A DNA stretch of 64,000 nucleotides, taken from positions 3,361,001 through 3,425,000 of the forward strand of contig NZ_CP039690.1 in NCBI RefSeq assembly GCF_005144885.1. Reading direction: 5' to 3'. The DNA is from Phreatobacter stygius. GTDB taxonomy: Bacteria; Pseudomonadota; Alphaproteobacteria; Rhizobiales; Phreatobacteraceae. Below the pieces are notes generated by a model, which searched no databases, was not told the DNA's origin, and saw only the letters and a program-made list of their open reading frames with translations. This document shows, piece by piece, positions 33,373 to 42,281 of the stretch. The translations under genes and the position numbers were made by a program. Numbering within the stretch: position 1 is the first letter of the stretch; each line of letters begins with the position of its first letter.

Positions 33373-34668
33373 TCAGCGTTGCGCCGCGCCGCCGCAGCGG
33401 CCGGTCCTGACGTTGAAATTGCCGCAGCGCATCGGGGCGCGATGGTCGGCGATCAGGTCGCGCGAGCCCTCCAGATGCGGCGACCATTCCTGCGCCACCA
33501 CCGTGCCGGCCGTCTGCCAGACGGTCGAGAACTGGCCGTTCTCCTGGATTTCCCCGATCAGCACCGGCTTGGTGATGTGGTGGTTCGGCATCATGGTGGA
33601 GAGGCCGCCCGACAGGTTGGGAACGGCGATGCCGATCATTGCTTCGCGCACCTTGGTCGGGTCGGTGGTTCCGGCCGCTTCCACCGCCTTCACCCACATG
33701 GCGAAGCCGATCACATGGGCTTCCATCGGGTCGTTGGTGACGGCGCGCGCATTGTTCTTGAAAGCGCGCCAGCGCGCGATGAAGTCGCGATTGGCCGGAT
33801 TGTCCACCGACTGGAAATAGTTCCACGCGGCGAGGTGGCCGACCAGCGGCTTGGTGTCGAAACCGGCGAGCTCCTCTTCGCCGACCGAGAAGGCAATCAC
33901 CGGGATGTCGGTGGCCTTGACGCCCTGGTTGCCCAGTTCCTTGTAGAACGGCACATTGGCGTCGCCATTGACCGTCGAGATGACGGCGGTCTTCTTGCCG
34001 GCCGCGCCGAAACGCTTGATCGCGGCGACCCGGGTCTGCCAGTCGGAATGGCCGAACGGCGTATAGTTGACCGAGATATCCTCCGGCTTGATGCCTTTCG
34101 ACAGGAGATAGGCTTCCAGGATCTTGTTGGTGGTGCGCGGATAGACGTAGTCGGTGCCTTCGAGCACGAAGCGCTGGACGCCTTCGGCGATGAGATAGTC
34201 GACTGCCGGGATCGCTTGCTGGTTCGGCGCCGCACCGGTGTAGAAGATGTTTGGCGAGGATTCCTCGCCCTCATATTGCACGGGATAGAACAGGATCGAA
34301 TTCAGTTCCTCGAACACCGGCAGCACGGATTTGCGCGACACCGAGGTCCAGCAGCCGAAGGTCACGGCGACGCGGTTGCGGGTGATCAGTTCGCGGGCTT
34401 TTTCCGCGAACAGCGGCCAGTTCGAAGCCGGGTCGACCACCACCGCCTCGAGTTTCTTGCCGAGCAGGCCGCCGCGCTTGTTCTGCTCGTCGATCAGCAT
34501 GAGCATGACGTCCTTCAGCGTCGACTCGCTGATCGCCATGGTTCCCGACAGCGAATGCAGGATGCCGACCTTGATCGTGTCCTGCGCCTTGGCCGGCCCG
34601 GCCATCAGGCCTGCCGCAAGTGCTACGCTGGCCGCCAGGCCGAGCACTTTTGACTTGAGGTTCAACAT
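33373..34668 (-). CDS. urtA: Urea ABC transporter substrate-binding protein UrtA
   Basis: The 431-residue periplasmic protein has a signal peptide (LGLAASVALAAGLMAGPAKA ending AQD) and the UrtA body: TIKVGILHSLSGTMAISEST, FGCWTSVSRKSVLPVFEELN, LFYPVQYEGEESSPNIFYTG. These residues form the urea pocket. It heads the urt operon behind a sigma-54 promoter. Confidence 0.96.
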   Translation of the reverse strand: MLNLKSKVLGLAASVALAAGLMAGPAKAQDTIKVGILHSLSGTMAISESTLKDVMLMLIDEQNKRGGLLGKKLEAVVVDPASNWPLFAEKARELITRNRVAVTFGCWTSVSRKSVLPVFEELNSILFYPVQYEGEESSPNIFYTGAAPNQQAIPAVDYLIAEGVQRFVLEGTDYVYPRTTNKILEAYLLSKGIKPEDISVNYTPFGHSDWQTRVAAIKRFGAAGKKTAVISTVNGDANVPFYKELGNQGVKATDIPVIAFSVGEEELAGFDTKPLVGHLAAWNYFQSVDNPANRDFIARWRAFKNNARAVTNDPMEAHVIGFAMWVKAVEAAGTTDPTKVREAMIGIAVPNLSGGLSTMMPNHHITKPVLIGEIQENGQFSTVWQTAGTVVAQEWSPHLEGSRDLIADHRAPMRCGNFNVRTGRCGGAAQR

Positions 34669-35041
34669 GGAGGTTTCCCGTTTCTCGTGTTTGCCGTCGG
34701 CTCTGGAAGGCCTGTCGACCGCCGGTCAGCAGGATCATCTCGCAACCGCTGTGCCAGCCCCCTGCTGGATAGCCAAAGCCTTGACTCGGTTTCCGAATCC
34801 GTCGCGATCGCGGCGCGGCTACGGGAAAATGCGAGGGGTGCGGTTGCTGCAACGCAATGCGGCTGCCTAAGATTTAGTCAACGGCATATGCATAAATATG
34901 CGGCAGGCACTGGCGGTGCGGCCAATTCAGGCAGGTGACGTTTGGGCAGGCCCGCCGAAGTCCGCGCAATGATCTGGCCTTCAATTTTCTTTAACCATAA
35001 GAGGGTCACCTCGGACCGGGACCCGAACGAGGAGGGGCTTC
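34669..35041. other. Intergenic region between urtA and ampG
   Basis: The 373 bases hold the urtA promoter (34742-34756), the inverted repeat GCATAT-GCATAA-ATATGC (34884-34901) in an AT-rich island, and GTTGC-T-GCAAC near 34853. The leftmost 60 bases are the urtA leader. The AT-rich dyad may serve either divergent gene. Confidence 0.6.
34742..34756 (-). promoter_or_regulatory. Sigma-54 promoter of the urt operon
   Basis: TGGCAC-AGCGG-TTGC on the minus strand matches the -24/-12 consensus TGGCACN5TTGC at every fixed base, 73 nt upstream of the urtA ATG. NtrC-dependent control under nitrogen limitation is the expected meaning; the enhancer site was not identified with confidence. Confidence 0.82.
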
Positions 35042-36442
35042 ATGACCGTCAGCGAGACCGTGGCCAAGACCTCGGACACAGGCCCGGCCCCGGACAAGAC
35101 CAGCTGGCGCGAGGCCGCTGCCGTCTATTTCCGTCGCGACGTCCTGGTGGTCCTGTTCCTCGGCTTTGCCGCCGGCCTGCCGCTGGCACTGTCCGGCTCG
35201 ACGCTGCTGGTCTGGATGGCCGAAAGCTCGGTCAATCTGACGACGATCGGACTGTTCGCCCTGGTCGGCACGCCCTACACGATCAAGTTCCTCTGGGCGC
35301 CCGTTGTCGACGCCCTCGACATACCCTGGCTGTCCGGCTGGTTGGGCCGCCGCCGCGGCTGGCTGATCTTCAGCCAGATCCTGCTGATGGTGGCGATCGC
35401 CTTCCTCGGGCTGCAGAACCCCGATGTCTCGCCCGCCATGATCGCCGTCGGTGCCGTGCTGGTGGCGACCGCCGCGGCCACCCAGGACATTGTCATCGAC
35501 GCCTATCGCGTCGAGAAGTTGGATACCTCGGAACAGGCTGCCGGGATGGGCTCCTATGTTGCGGCCTATCGCATCGGCATGCTGGTTTCGACCGCCGGCG
35601 CGCTGTTGATCGTGTCCTATTTCGAAAAGGTCCAGGGCTTCGCCAAGGCGACGTCCTGGTCGCTCGGCTATTGCGTCATGGCCGGCTTCGTCCTGGTCGG
35701 CATGATCACGACCCTGGTCGCGCGCGAACCGGCACGCTCGGCCGAGGCGGTTGCCCGCGCCCGCGCCGGCGGCAATCCGATGGCGCGCGTCGCGGCCGCC
35801 GCGGTCGGGGCTTTCTCGCAGTTTCTCACCCGCGAGATGGCCTTCGTGGTGCTGGCCTTCGTCGTGCTGTTCAAGTTCTGCGACGCCTTTGTCGGTGCCA
35901 TGACCGGCCCCTTCGTGATCCGGGGCATGGGTTATAGCCGCGAGGAATATGCCGCGATCGTCAAAGGCTTGGGGCTGGCGGCGACGCTCGGCGGCGGTTT
36001 TGCCGGCGGTTTCGTGGCGCGCGCCCTGGATCTGAAGACCAGTCTGTGGCTTGCCGGCTTCCTGCAAATGGCCTCGAACCTGGTCTTCGCGCTACAGGCC
36101 CAGGCCGGCGCCAGCTATGGCATGCTCGCCTTCGTCATCGTCGTGGAGAACTTCACCGGCGCCATCGGCACGGTGATCTTCGTCGCTTATCTGTCGTCGC
36201 TGTGCAATTCGCCGCTGCACACGGCCACCCAATATGCGCTATTGTCGGCGCTGGCTGCGGTCGGGCGCACTTATCTGTCGGCGCCGGCCGGCTCGATCGC
36301 CGAACAGACCGGTTGGTTCTGGTTCTTCGTGCTGTCATGCCTGACCGCCATCCCGAGCTTCCTGCTGCTCTGGTGGTTGCAGGCGCGCGGCCATTTCGAT
36401 GCGCTCGTCCGACCGAGCGGCCCCTTGTCCGCGGACGATTGA
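35042..36442 (+). CDS. ampG: AmpG-type muropeptide permease (MFS)
   Basis: The 466-residue protein has 12-14 predicted membrane helices and the AmpG hallmarks LGFAAGLPLALSGSTLLVWM, GTPYTIKFLWAPVVDAL and AAATQDIVIDAYRVE. AmpG brings cell-wall breakdown products into the cytoplasm for recycling. GAGG precedes the ATG. It is divergent from urtA and followed 4 bases later by a methyltransferase gene. Confidence 0.88.
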   Translation: MTVSETVAKTSDTGPAPDKTSWREAAAVYFRRDVLVVLFLGFAAGLPLALSGSTLLVWMAESSVNLTTIGLFALVGTPYTIKFLWAPVVDALDIPWLSGWLGRRRGWLIFSQILLMVAIAFLGLQNPDVSPAMIAVGAVLVATAAATQDIVIDAYRVEKLDTSEQAAGMGSYVAAYRIGMLVSTAGALLIVSYFEKVQGFAKATSWSLGYCVMAGFVLVGMITTLVAREPARSAEAVARARAGGNPMARVAAAAVGAFSQFLTREMAFVVLAFVVLFKFCDAFVGAMTGPFVIRGMGYSREEYAAIVKGLGLAATLGGGFAGGFVARALDLKTSLWLAGFLQMASNLVFALQAQAGASYGMLAFVIVVENFTGAIGTVIFVAYLSSLCNSPLHTATQYALLSALAAVGRTYLSAPAGSIAEQTGWFWFFVLSCLTAIPSFLLLWWLQARGHFDALVRPSGPLSADD

Positions 36443-36446
36443 TGTC

Positions 36447-37379
36447 ATGACCAATTCCGTCTTCCGCTCGTCCGGCGATTTTCTCGCCGATCGCCGCTAC
36501 GACTACGCCATGGCGGCCAAGGACGACGGCGATCTGGTCGCCAGCGCCGATCTGTTGCGTCAGGCGCTCGAAATCGCACCTGGCTGGGCCGCCGGCTGGT
36601 TCGCGCTGGGCGAGGTCGAGCTCTCGCAGGACTTGACCGAACCGGCGATCATGGCGTTCCGCGCGGCCGGCGAGCGTGATCCGGCCGATGCGCTCGGCGC
36701 CGGGCTGATGCTGGCGCGGCTCGGCGCCGGCGACGGTGCCACGGCCATGTCGGCCGCCTATGTCGCGACCCTGTTCGACCAATATGCCCCGCGTTTCGAT
36801 CAAGCCCTGCGCCAGGGCCTTGGCTATCGTGGTCCGGAGATCTTGACCGAGGCGGTCGAGCGCGCCTGCGGGCTGCGCGACCGGCAGTTCCGGTTCGCCC
36901 GCATGCTCGATCTCGGCTGCGGCACCGGGCTCGCCGCCGCGGCCTTCAAGGCCCATGCCGACGCCATCGACGGCGTCGACCTGTCGCGCAAGATGGTCGA
37001 AATCGCCAAAACCAAGGGTCTCTACGCCACGGTCGAGGCGGGCGATCTCTTGGCCTTTCTAGGCCGCCGGCCGTCTGCCGGAGCCGACCTGATCGTGGCG
37101 GCGGATGTCTTCGTCTATTGCGCCGATCTTGGCCCCATCTTCGCCGAATGCGCGCGGGTGCTTCAGCCGGGCGGCCTCCTTGCCTTCACGGTCGAAAGTC
37201 ATGACGGCAAGGACGCCGTCTTGGGCGCCGGTCTTCGTTATGCCCATGCTGAAACCTATCTGCGCACGGTCATGGCCGGGCTGCCGCTCGGCATGGTGAG
37301 CTGCGACGACGTTTCATCCCGGCTCGAGGGCAAGCTGCCGGTGCCGGGACTGGTCGTCGTGGCGGAACGGCTTGGCTGA
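36447..37379 (+). CDS. TPR-containing class I SAM methyltransferase
   Basis: Of 310 residues, the first 90 form TPR-like helices (LLRQALEIAPGWAAGWFALG) and residues 150-270 a class I methyltransferase with motif I MLDLGCGTGLAAAAF. VFVYCADLGPIFAECARVLQ and PGGLLAFTVE complete the fold. Substrate is not known. The gene starts 4 bases after ampG, so the two are probably cotranscribed. Confidence 0.8.
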   Translation: MTNSVFRSSGDFLADRRYDYAMAAKDDGDLVASADLLRQALEIAPGWAAGWFALGEVELSQDLTEPAIMAFRAAGERDPADALGAGLMLARLGAGDGATAMSAAYVATLFDQYAPRFDQALRQGLGYRGPEILTEAVERACGLRDRQFRFARMLDLGCGTGLAAAAFKAHADAIDGVDLSRKMVEIAKTKGLYATVEAGDLLAFLGRRPSAGADLIVAADVFVYCADLGPIFAECARVLQPGGLLAFTVESHDGKDAVLGAGLRYAHAETYLRTVMAGLPLGMVSCDDVSSRLEGKLPVPGLVVVAERLG

Positions 37380-37455
37380 GCCGCACGATGAAAGCGCGGG
37401 GGATCGGCGCATCGCCGATTGACGCTGGCCGTTCGCGGGGCCACAGCATCGCTCC

Positions 37456-38295
37456 ATGAACTATCGTCACGCCTACCATGCCGGCAACCCGGCCGATGTG
37501 ATCAAGCACGCCGTGCTGGCCTTCATGATCGACTACCTCATGCAGAAGCAGGCACCGATCCGGGTCATCGACACCCATGCCGGCATCGGCCGCTATGACC
37601 TGACCTCGGATGCTGCCGAACGCACCGGCGAATGGGTCGAGGGCATTGGCCGGCTGTGGGGGCAGGCCATTCCGGATGATCTGGAGGCCTTGCTCGGGCC
37701 TTATCTCGATCTGGTGGCAAGGCTCAATCCGGACGGACGGCTGCGCTTCTATCCCGGCAGTCCCGAGATTGCCCGGCTGATGACCCGGCCGACCGACGGC
37801 ATCACCTGTTGCGAACTGCATCCGGAGGACGGCGCTTCGCTTGCCGGCCTCTATGCCCGCGAAAAGCGCATCAAGGTGATCAATCTCGACGGCTGGCTGG
37901 CGCCCAAGGCCTTTCTGCCGCCAAAGGAGAAGCGCGGGCTGGTGCTGATCGATCCGCCCTTCGAGGAGCGCGGCGACTATGACCGTCTGGTCGAAGCGCT
38001 CGATGCCGGCCACAAGCGCTGGGCCGGCGGCGTCTTCCTCTTGTGGTATCCGGTCAAGGACGCCGCCGAGGTCAGGCGCTTCCATCGGATGATCGGTGAT
38101 CTCGCCATTCCGAAATGTGTGACGATCGAGGCGACCTGGCGCGCCGTCGACGGCGAGCGCCTGTCCGGCGCCGGCCTCGTCACCGTCAATGCGCCGTACA
38201 CGCTGGCGCCCACCTGCCGGGCGGCGTCCCGTCTCTTGTGGGACGCGCTGCGCGTCCCGAACGGCCGGATGACCGTGACCGGCGACGTCGACTGA
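37456..38295 (+). CDS. rlmJ: 23S rRNA (adenine2030-N6)-methyltransferase RlmJ
   Basis: The 279-residue protein starts MNYRHAYHAGNPADVIKHAV, which is the RlmJ signature, has IDTHAGIGRYDL (SAM binding) and the catalytic DPPF motif in LVLIDPPFEERGDY. Length matches the family. It methylates A2030 of 23S rRNA. Confidence 0.95.
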   Translation: MNYRHAYHAGNPADVIKHAVLAFMIDYLMQKQAPIRVIDTHAGIGRYDLTSDAAERTGEWVEGIGRLWGQAIPDDLEALLGPYLDLVARLNPDGRLRFYPGSPEIARLMTRPTDGITCCELHPEDGASLAGLYAREKRIKVINLDGWLAPKAFLPPKEKRGLVLIDPPFEERGDYDRLVEALDAGHKRWAGGVFLLWYPVKDAAEVRRFHRMIGDLAIPKCVTIEATWRAVDGERLSGAGLVTVNAPYTLAPTCRAASRLLWDALRVPNGRMTVTGDVD

Positions 38296-38302
38296 TACAG
38301 CT

Positions 38303-38422
38303 TTACGGGTCGGTGCGCAGGTTCATCTGTTTCGCCGTATCGACGACGAACAGGGCGAGCGCAGCTCCGACCGCGAGGCCGATGGCAACGATGGCGAGAT
38401 CGGCAAGGACAAGTTCGATCAT
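38303..38422 (-). CDS. Possible 39-residue single-pass membrane peptide
   Basis: MIELVLADLAIVAIGLAVGA continues ALALFVVDTAKQMNLRTDP: one clear membrane helix and a charged tail. AGGGG lies 7 bases before the ATG. No family is recognised and it is short, so confidence is limited. Confidence 0.4.
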   Translation of the reverse strand: MIELVLADLAIVAIGLAVGAALALFVVDTAKQMNLRTDP

Positions 38423-38570
38423 GACAAACCCCTGAAGGCTCGGGTGACGGTCGTCATCCGCGGCTTCGGCCGTCGGGGATTCGCTGCGGCTTACGACAGG
38501 GGCATGGTTCCGTGATTTGTGCGTCGCAGCAATGCTGCTTTCGGACTGCTGCAATGCAACATTGCGATGC

Positions 38571-39464
38571 CTACCGATGCGTTTGCCCATCGCCCCCGGC
38601 GGCCAAGGCCTGGAGCGCCTTCCTGAAGTTTGGATGTAACAGATTAACAGACAGTTCACCTTTCAAGCGCTGGTTCGACACGCGTTTGCACTCGCCGTAG
38701 AAGCTCAGGCCCATCGGCGAGAGACCAGCCTGATCGATCGGAATATCCGGCGGCACCGGCAGGCCGATGAGTTCGGCGGCATAGCTGACCACGTCCTGGG
38801 CCGGCGCCGGTTCGTCATCGGTGACGTTGACGATGCCGTCATAACGCTTGGCGAAGGCCGCCAGCACCGCCGCCGCGATGTCGTCGACATGGATGCGGTT
38901 GAACACCTGGCCCGGCTTGATGATGCGCCGCGCGGTGCCGCGTCGCAGATTGACCAGCGCATTGTTGCCGGGCCCGTAGATGCCGGCGAGCCTGAGGATG
39001 GCGACCGGCACGCCTTGCGCCGTGCCGAAGGCGGCCCAGGCTGCTTCCGCCTCCAGCCGTTCGACGCTGCGCGGGCTGACCGGCTTTGGCGGCGTGGTCT
39101 CGTCGACCCAGCCACCCTGGTGGTCGCCATAGACGCCGACGGTGGAGAGATAGACGATCGCCCTGGGCTTTCGCGCGGCAAGCACAGCTTGGCAAACCTT
39201 CAGGACGGGGTCGCCGGTTTCATCCGGCGGTGCGGAAACCAGGACATCGTCGGCCTCGGCAATGGCGGCGGCGAGCTCCGGCGAAAGGCTTGACCCGTCG
39301 AATGGCCGGACGGTCACCGGGCGGCCTTCGACGCCTTGCGCGCTGAGCGTCCCGGCACGCTCGGGCGACCGGACGGTGGCGACGATGCGCCGATAGCGCT
39401 CGCCGGCGGCGCCGACGGTGGCGACCGAGGAATAGCCGAGGCCGAAGATCAGCAATGTCGTCAT
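38571..39464 (-). CDS. NAD-dependent epimerase/SDR-type protein
   Basis: The 297-residue protein has the Rossmann start LLIFGLGYSSVATVGAAG, YLSTVGVYGDHQGGWVDETT (catalytic-like S, Y present in VYGD), ILRLAGIYGPGNNALV and INVTDDEPAPAQDV-type later segments. Substrate unknown. ATGA links it to queG upstream, giving start 39464. Confidence 0.82.
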   Translation of the reverse strand: MTTLLIFGLGYSSVATVGAAGERYRRIVATVRSPERAGTLSAQGVEGRPVTVRPFDGSSLSPELAAAIAEADDVLVSAPPDETGDPVLKVCQAVLAARKPRAIVYLSTVGVYGDHQGGWVDETTPPKPVSPRSVERLEAEAAWAAFGTAQGVPVAILRLAGIYGPGNNALVNLRRGTARRIIKPGQVFNRIHVDDIAAAVLAAFAKRYDGIVNVTDDEPAPAQDVVSYAAELIGLPVPPDIPIDQAGLSPMGLSFYGECKRVSNQRLKGELSVNLLHPNFRKALQALAAGGDGQTHR

Positions 39465-40567
39465 GAAGCCCATTCCAGCAGCACGTCGGGATCGGTTTCG
39501 GCGCCGCGGTCGAGGGCCGCGAGCCGCGCCGGTGCAAGCTCGCGCAAGGCCCAGACAGCGGCACCGCGCACCAGGGCCGAGGCGTCGGCCATCAGGCTTT
39601 CGGCCTCCGCCGCCAGCTCTACGTCGCCGCTATTGCCGATGGCGATCAGCACGTTGCGAATGAACCGGTCGCGGCCGATGCGCTTGACCGGGCTTTTCGA
39701 GAACAGCGCACGAAAGCCCGGATCGTCGAGCCGGGCGAGATCGGCGAGCGCCGGCCGGCGCAGCCCGTCGCGGGCGGCGAGCTTCAGTTCATGGCCCTGT
39801 TTGGCGAACTTGTTCCACGGACAGACGGCCAGGCAATCGTCGCAGCCATAGATCCGGTTGCCCATGGCCTTGCGGAATTCGCGCGGGATCGGCCCCTTGT
39901 TCTCGATGGTGAGATAGCTGATGCAACGGCGCGCATCGAGCCGATAGGGCGCCGGAAAGGCCGATGTCGGGCAGACATCGAGGCAGGCGCGGCACGAGCC
40001 GCAGCGGTCATGCTCCGGTTCGTCGACGTCGATCTCGAGCGTCGTCATGACCGAGCCGAGGAACAGCCAGGAACCGAAATCGCGCGAAACGAGATTGGTG
40101 TGCTTGCCCTGCCAGCCGAGGCCGGCGGCGGCGGCCAGCGGCTTTTCCATCAAGGGGGCGGTGTCGACGAAGACCTTCAGCTCGCAGCCAGTCTCGTCGC
40201 CGAGCCAGCGCCCGAGGGCCTTCAGCCGGCTCTTGACCAGGTCATGATAGTCGTCGCCCCGGGCATAGACCGACAGGAGGCCAGAGCTGCGATCGGCAAG
40301 CCCGTCCAGCGGGTTCTCGTCCGGTCCGTAGTTGAGGCCCAGCATGATGACGCTCCTGGCCGCCGGCCAGAGCACGCCCGGATCGGCACGCCGTTCCACG
40401 GTCTCTTCCATCCACGCCATGGCACCGTGGAACCCCTCGGCAATGGCCTCGGCCAGGCGCGGGGCTGCTTCGGGGATCGCGTCGGGCCGGGTGAAGCCGA
40501 TCGCGGTGAAGCCCTGCAGGCGGGCCTGATCGGTGATCGCCTGGCGGAGCGCTGGCGGGTCGTTCAG
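39461..40567 (-). CDS. queG: Epoxyqueuosine reductase QueG, CTG start
   Basis: QueG makes queuosine in tRNA, using cobalamin and 4Fe-4S clusters. Two ferredoxin-like clusters are visible: CGSCRACLDVCPTSAF and CDDCLAVCPWNKF; further motifs are GWQGKHTNLVSRDFGSWLFL and ISYLTIENKGPIP. A HEAT-like end follows. The family N-terminus aligns exactly at LNDPPALRQAITDQARLQGF, and no ATG, GTG or TTG exists near it in frame; CTG 40567 overlaps the fzlA stop as CTGA. I therefore infer a CTG start with 368 residues. Confidence 0.88.
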   Translation of the reverse strand: MNDPPALRQAITDQARLQGFTAIGFTRPDAIPEAAPRLAEAIAEGFHGAMAWMEETVERRADPGVLWPAARSVIMLGLNYGPDENPLDGLADRSSGLLSVYARGDDYHDLVKSRLKALGRWLGDETGCELKVFVDTAPLMEKPLAAAAGLGWQGKHTNLVSRDFGSWLFLGSVMTTLEIDVDEPEHDRCGSCRACLDVCPTSAFPAPYRLDARRCISYLTIENKGPIPREFRKAMGNRIYGCDDCLAVCPWNKFAKQGHELKLAARDGLRRPALADLARLDDPGFRALFSKSPVKRIGRDRFIRNVLIAIGNSGDVELAAEAESLMADASALVRGAAVWALRELAPARLAALDRGAETDPDVLLEWAS

Positions 40568-41250
40568 AAGTCGAGATCGGCGTAGGTCGCGCTCGCGGGC
40601 GTGCCGACCACCCGATCCGCCAGCAGCGGCCGGAATGCCGGGCGCGATTTCACCCGCGCATACCAATCCTTGGCTGTCTCGTCGTCGTTCCACGGTACTT
40701 CGCCCAGATAGTCGGCGACCGACAGGTGGGCGGCCGCGACGAGATCGGCGTAACTCAATTCGGGCCCCGCGAGCCAGTCATTCCGCGCGGCGAGCCAGCC
40801 GATATAACGAATATGATAACGGATATTGGCGCGTGCCGCGCGCAGGGCATTGGTATCCGGCGCGCCGCCGCCATGTTCGGGCGCCATGAACCGCTTGTCG
40901 ATCTTTTCGGCGACCAGCGGGCCAGACACCTCTTCGAAGAACTTGACGTTGAACCAATGGATCAGGCGCCTGACCTCGACCCTGGCGATCGCGCCTTGCG
41001 GCATCAGCCGGCGATCGGTCTCGGGCCGGTCGAGCTCGTCGAAATAGGCGGCAATGATCTCCGAGCCCGGAATGGCGAGCCCGCTGCCCACCGTCAGGAT
41101 CGGCGTCGTGCCCTCGGGATTGAGCCGGAGAAACTCCTCGCGCCGCTCCCAGGGCCTTTCTTCGATGAGTTCCACCTCGACCCCGCGCTCGGCCAGAATC
41201 AGCCTGACGAAGCGCGAATGAGGACAGAAGAATCGATGGTGCAATTGCAT
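40564..41250 (-). CDS. fzlA: FzlA, FtsZ-associated GST-family protein
   Basis: The 228-residue protein has a GST N-domain (RFFCPHSRFVRLILAERGVE, EERPWERREEFLRLNPEGTT) and a C-domain with ANIRYHIRYIGWLAARNDWL, AAAHLSVADYLGEVPWN and the closing RVVGTPASATYADLDF. This set matches alphaproteobacterial FzlA, which binds FtsZ filaments and is needed for normal constriction in Caulobacter. Assignment is by pattern memory. It is the first gene of an overlapping group with queG and the SDR gene, and divergent from uppP. Confidence 0.87.
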   Translation of the reverse strand: MQLHHRFFCPHSRFVRLILAERGVEVELIEERPWERREEFLRLNPEGTTPILTVGSGLAIPGSEIIAAYFDELDRPETDRRLMPQGAIARVEVRRLIHWFNVKFFEEVSGPLVAEKIDKRFMAPEHGGGAPDTNALRAARANIRYHIRYIGWLAARNDWLAGPELSYADLVAAAHLSVADYLGEVPWNDDETAKDWYARVKSRPAFRPLLADRVVGTPASATYADLDF

Positions 41251-41459
41251 TCGATCAAACCTGGACGGTCCGCAATCGACGGACCCGATGTGGTTTTTCG
41301 ATGACATATGGTTCGGAAGTGGGGTGCATAGCCTCCCCGCGCCGGCGAAACAACCTCGGGATTTGCATGATGAGTTTAACGCCGTGTCATGCTTAACCGT
41401 TCATGAAGGCGGTTGCGCTATGAACCCGCCGGTGCGGCATTGCTCATTCGGAGAGAACC

Positions 41460-42263
41460 ATGGACATCGCCAATCTCGCCAAGGCGCTGATCCTCGGCCT
41501 CGTCGAGGGCGGCACCGAGTTCATTCCCGTCTCGTCCACCGGCCACCTGATTCTCCTCGGCCATTTCCTCGGCTTCCTGTCGACTGGCAAGACCTTCGAG
41601 GTGCTGATCCAGCTTGGCGCCATCCTGGCCATCCTGCTGGTCTATTTCACCCGGCTGCTGGGTGTCGTCCTGTGCCTGCCGACCGATGCCTGGGCGCGTC
41701 GCTTCGTCGTCTCGGTGCTGGTCGCCTTCCTGCCGGCGGCGGCGCTGGGCGCGGTCCTGCACAGCACCATCAAGTCGCTGTTCGAGCGCCCGGACCTCGT
41801 CTGCGTGGCGCTGATCCTCGGCGGCGTGGTCCTGCTGTTCGTCGACCGGCTCAAGCTCGAGCCGACCGAGGACAACGCCTTCCGCTTCTCGCCCATGCTG
41901 GCGCTCAAAATCGGCCTTTGCCAGTGTGCGGCGCTGTTTCCCGGGGTTTCGCGGTCGGGTGCCACCATTGTCGGCGCGCTCCTGCTCGGCACCACCAAGC
42001 GCGCGGCGGCCGAGTTTTCGTTCTTTCTCGCCATGCCGACCATGGCGGGGGCCTTCGCTTATGATCTCTACAAGAACTACAAGCTGCTCGACTTTTCCGA
42101 CGTGACCACGATTGGCCTCGGTTTCGTCGCCGCCTTCGTTTCCGGCCTGATCGTGGTGCGCTTCCTGCTCGACTATGTCAGCCGCCACGGCTTCGCGCTC
42201 TTCGCCTGGTGGCGGATCACTGTCGGCACGGTCGGCCTGATCGGGCTTTTCGCTTTCCGCTGA
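41460..42263 (+). CDS. uppP: Undecaprenyl-diphosphatase UppP (BacA)
   Basis: The 267-residue membrane protein has both UppP signatures: [20 protein letters not shown] and [19 protein letters not shown]. It regenerates undecaprenyl phosphate, the lipid carrier of cell-wall precursors, and gives bacitracin tolerance. A GAGAG box precedes the ATG. Confidence 0.95.
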   Translation: MDIANLAKALILGLVEGGTEFIPVSSTGHLILLGHFLGFLSTGKTFEVLIQLGAILAILLVYFTRLLGVVLCLPTDAWARRFVVSVLVAFLPAAALGAVLHSTIKSLFERPDLVCVALILGGVVLLFVDRLKLEPTEDNAFRFSPMLALKIGLCQCAALFPGVSRSGATIVGALLLGTTKRAAAEFSFFLAMPTMAGAFAYDLYKNYKLLDFSDVTTIGLGFVAAFVSGLIVVRFLLDYVSRHGFALFAWWRITVGTVGLIGLFAFR

Positions 42264-42281
42264 AGCCCGGCTCTATCGGCC

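Noticed and set aside
34906-34918. GCAC-N5-GTGC as NtrC site for urtA
   Set aside because: Known NtrC sites have GCAC-N7-GTGC; the 5-base spacing does not fit.
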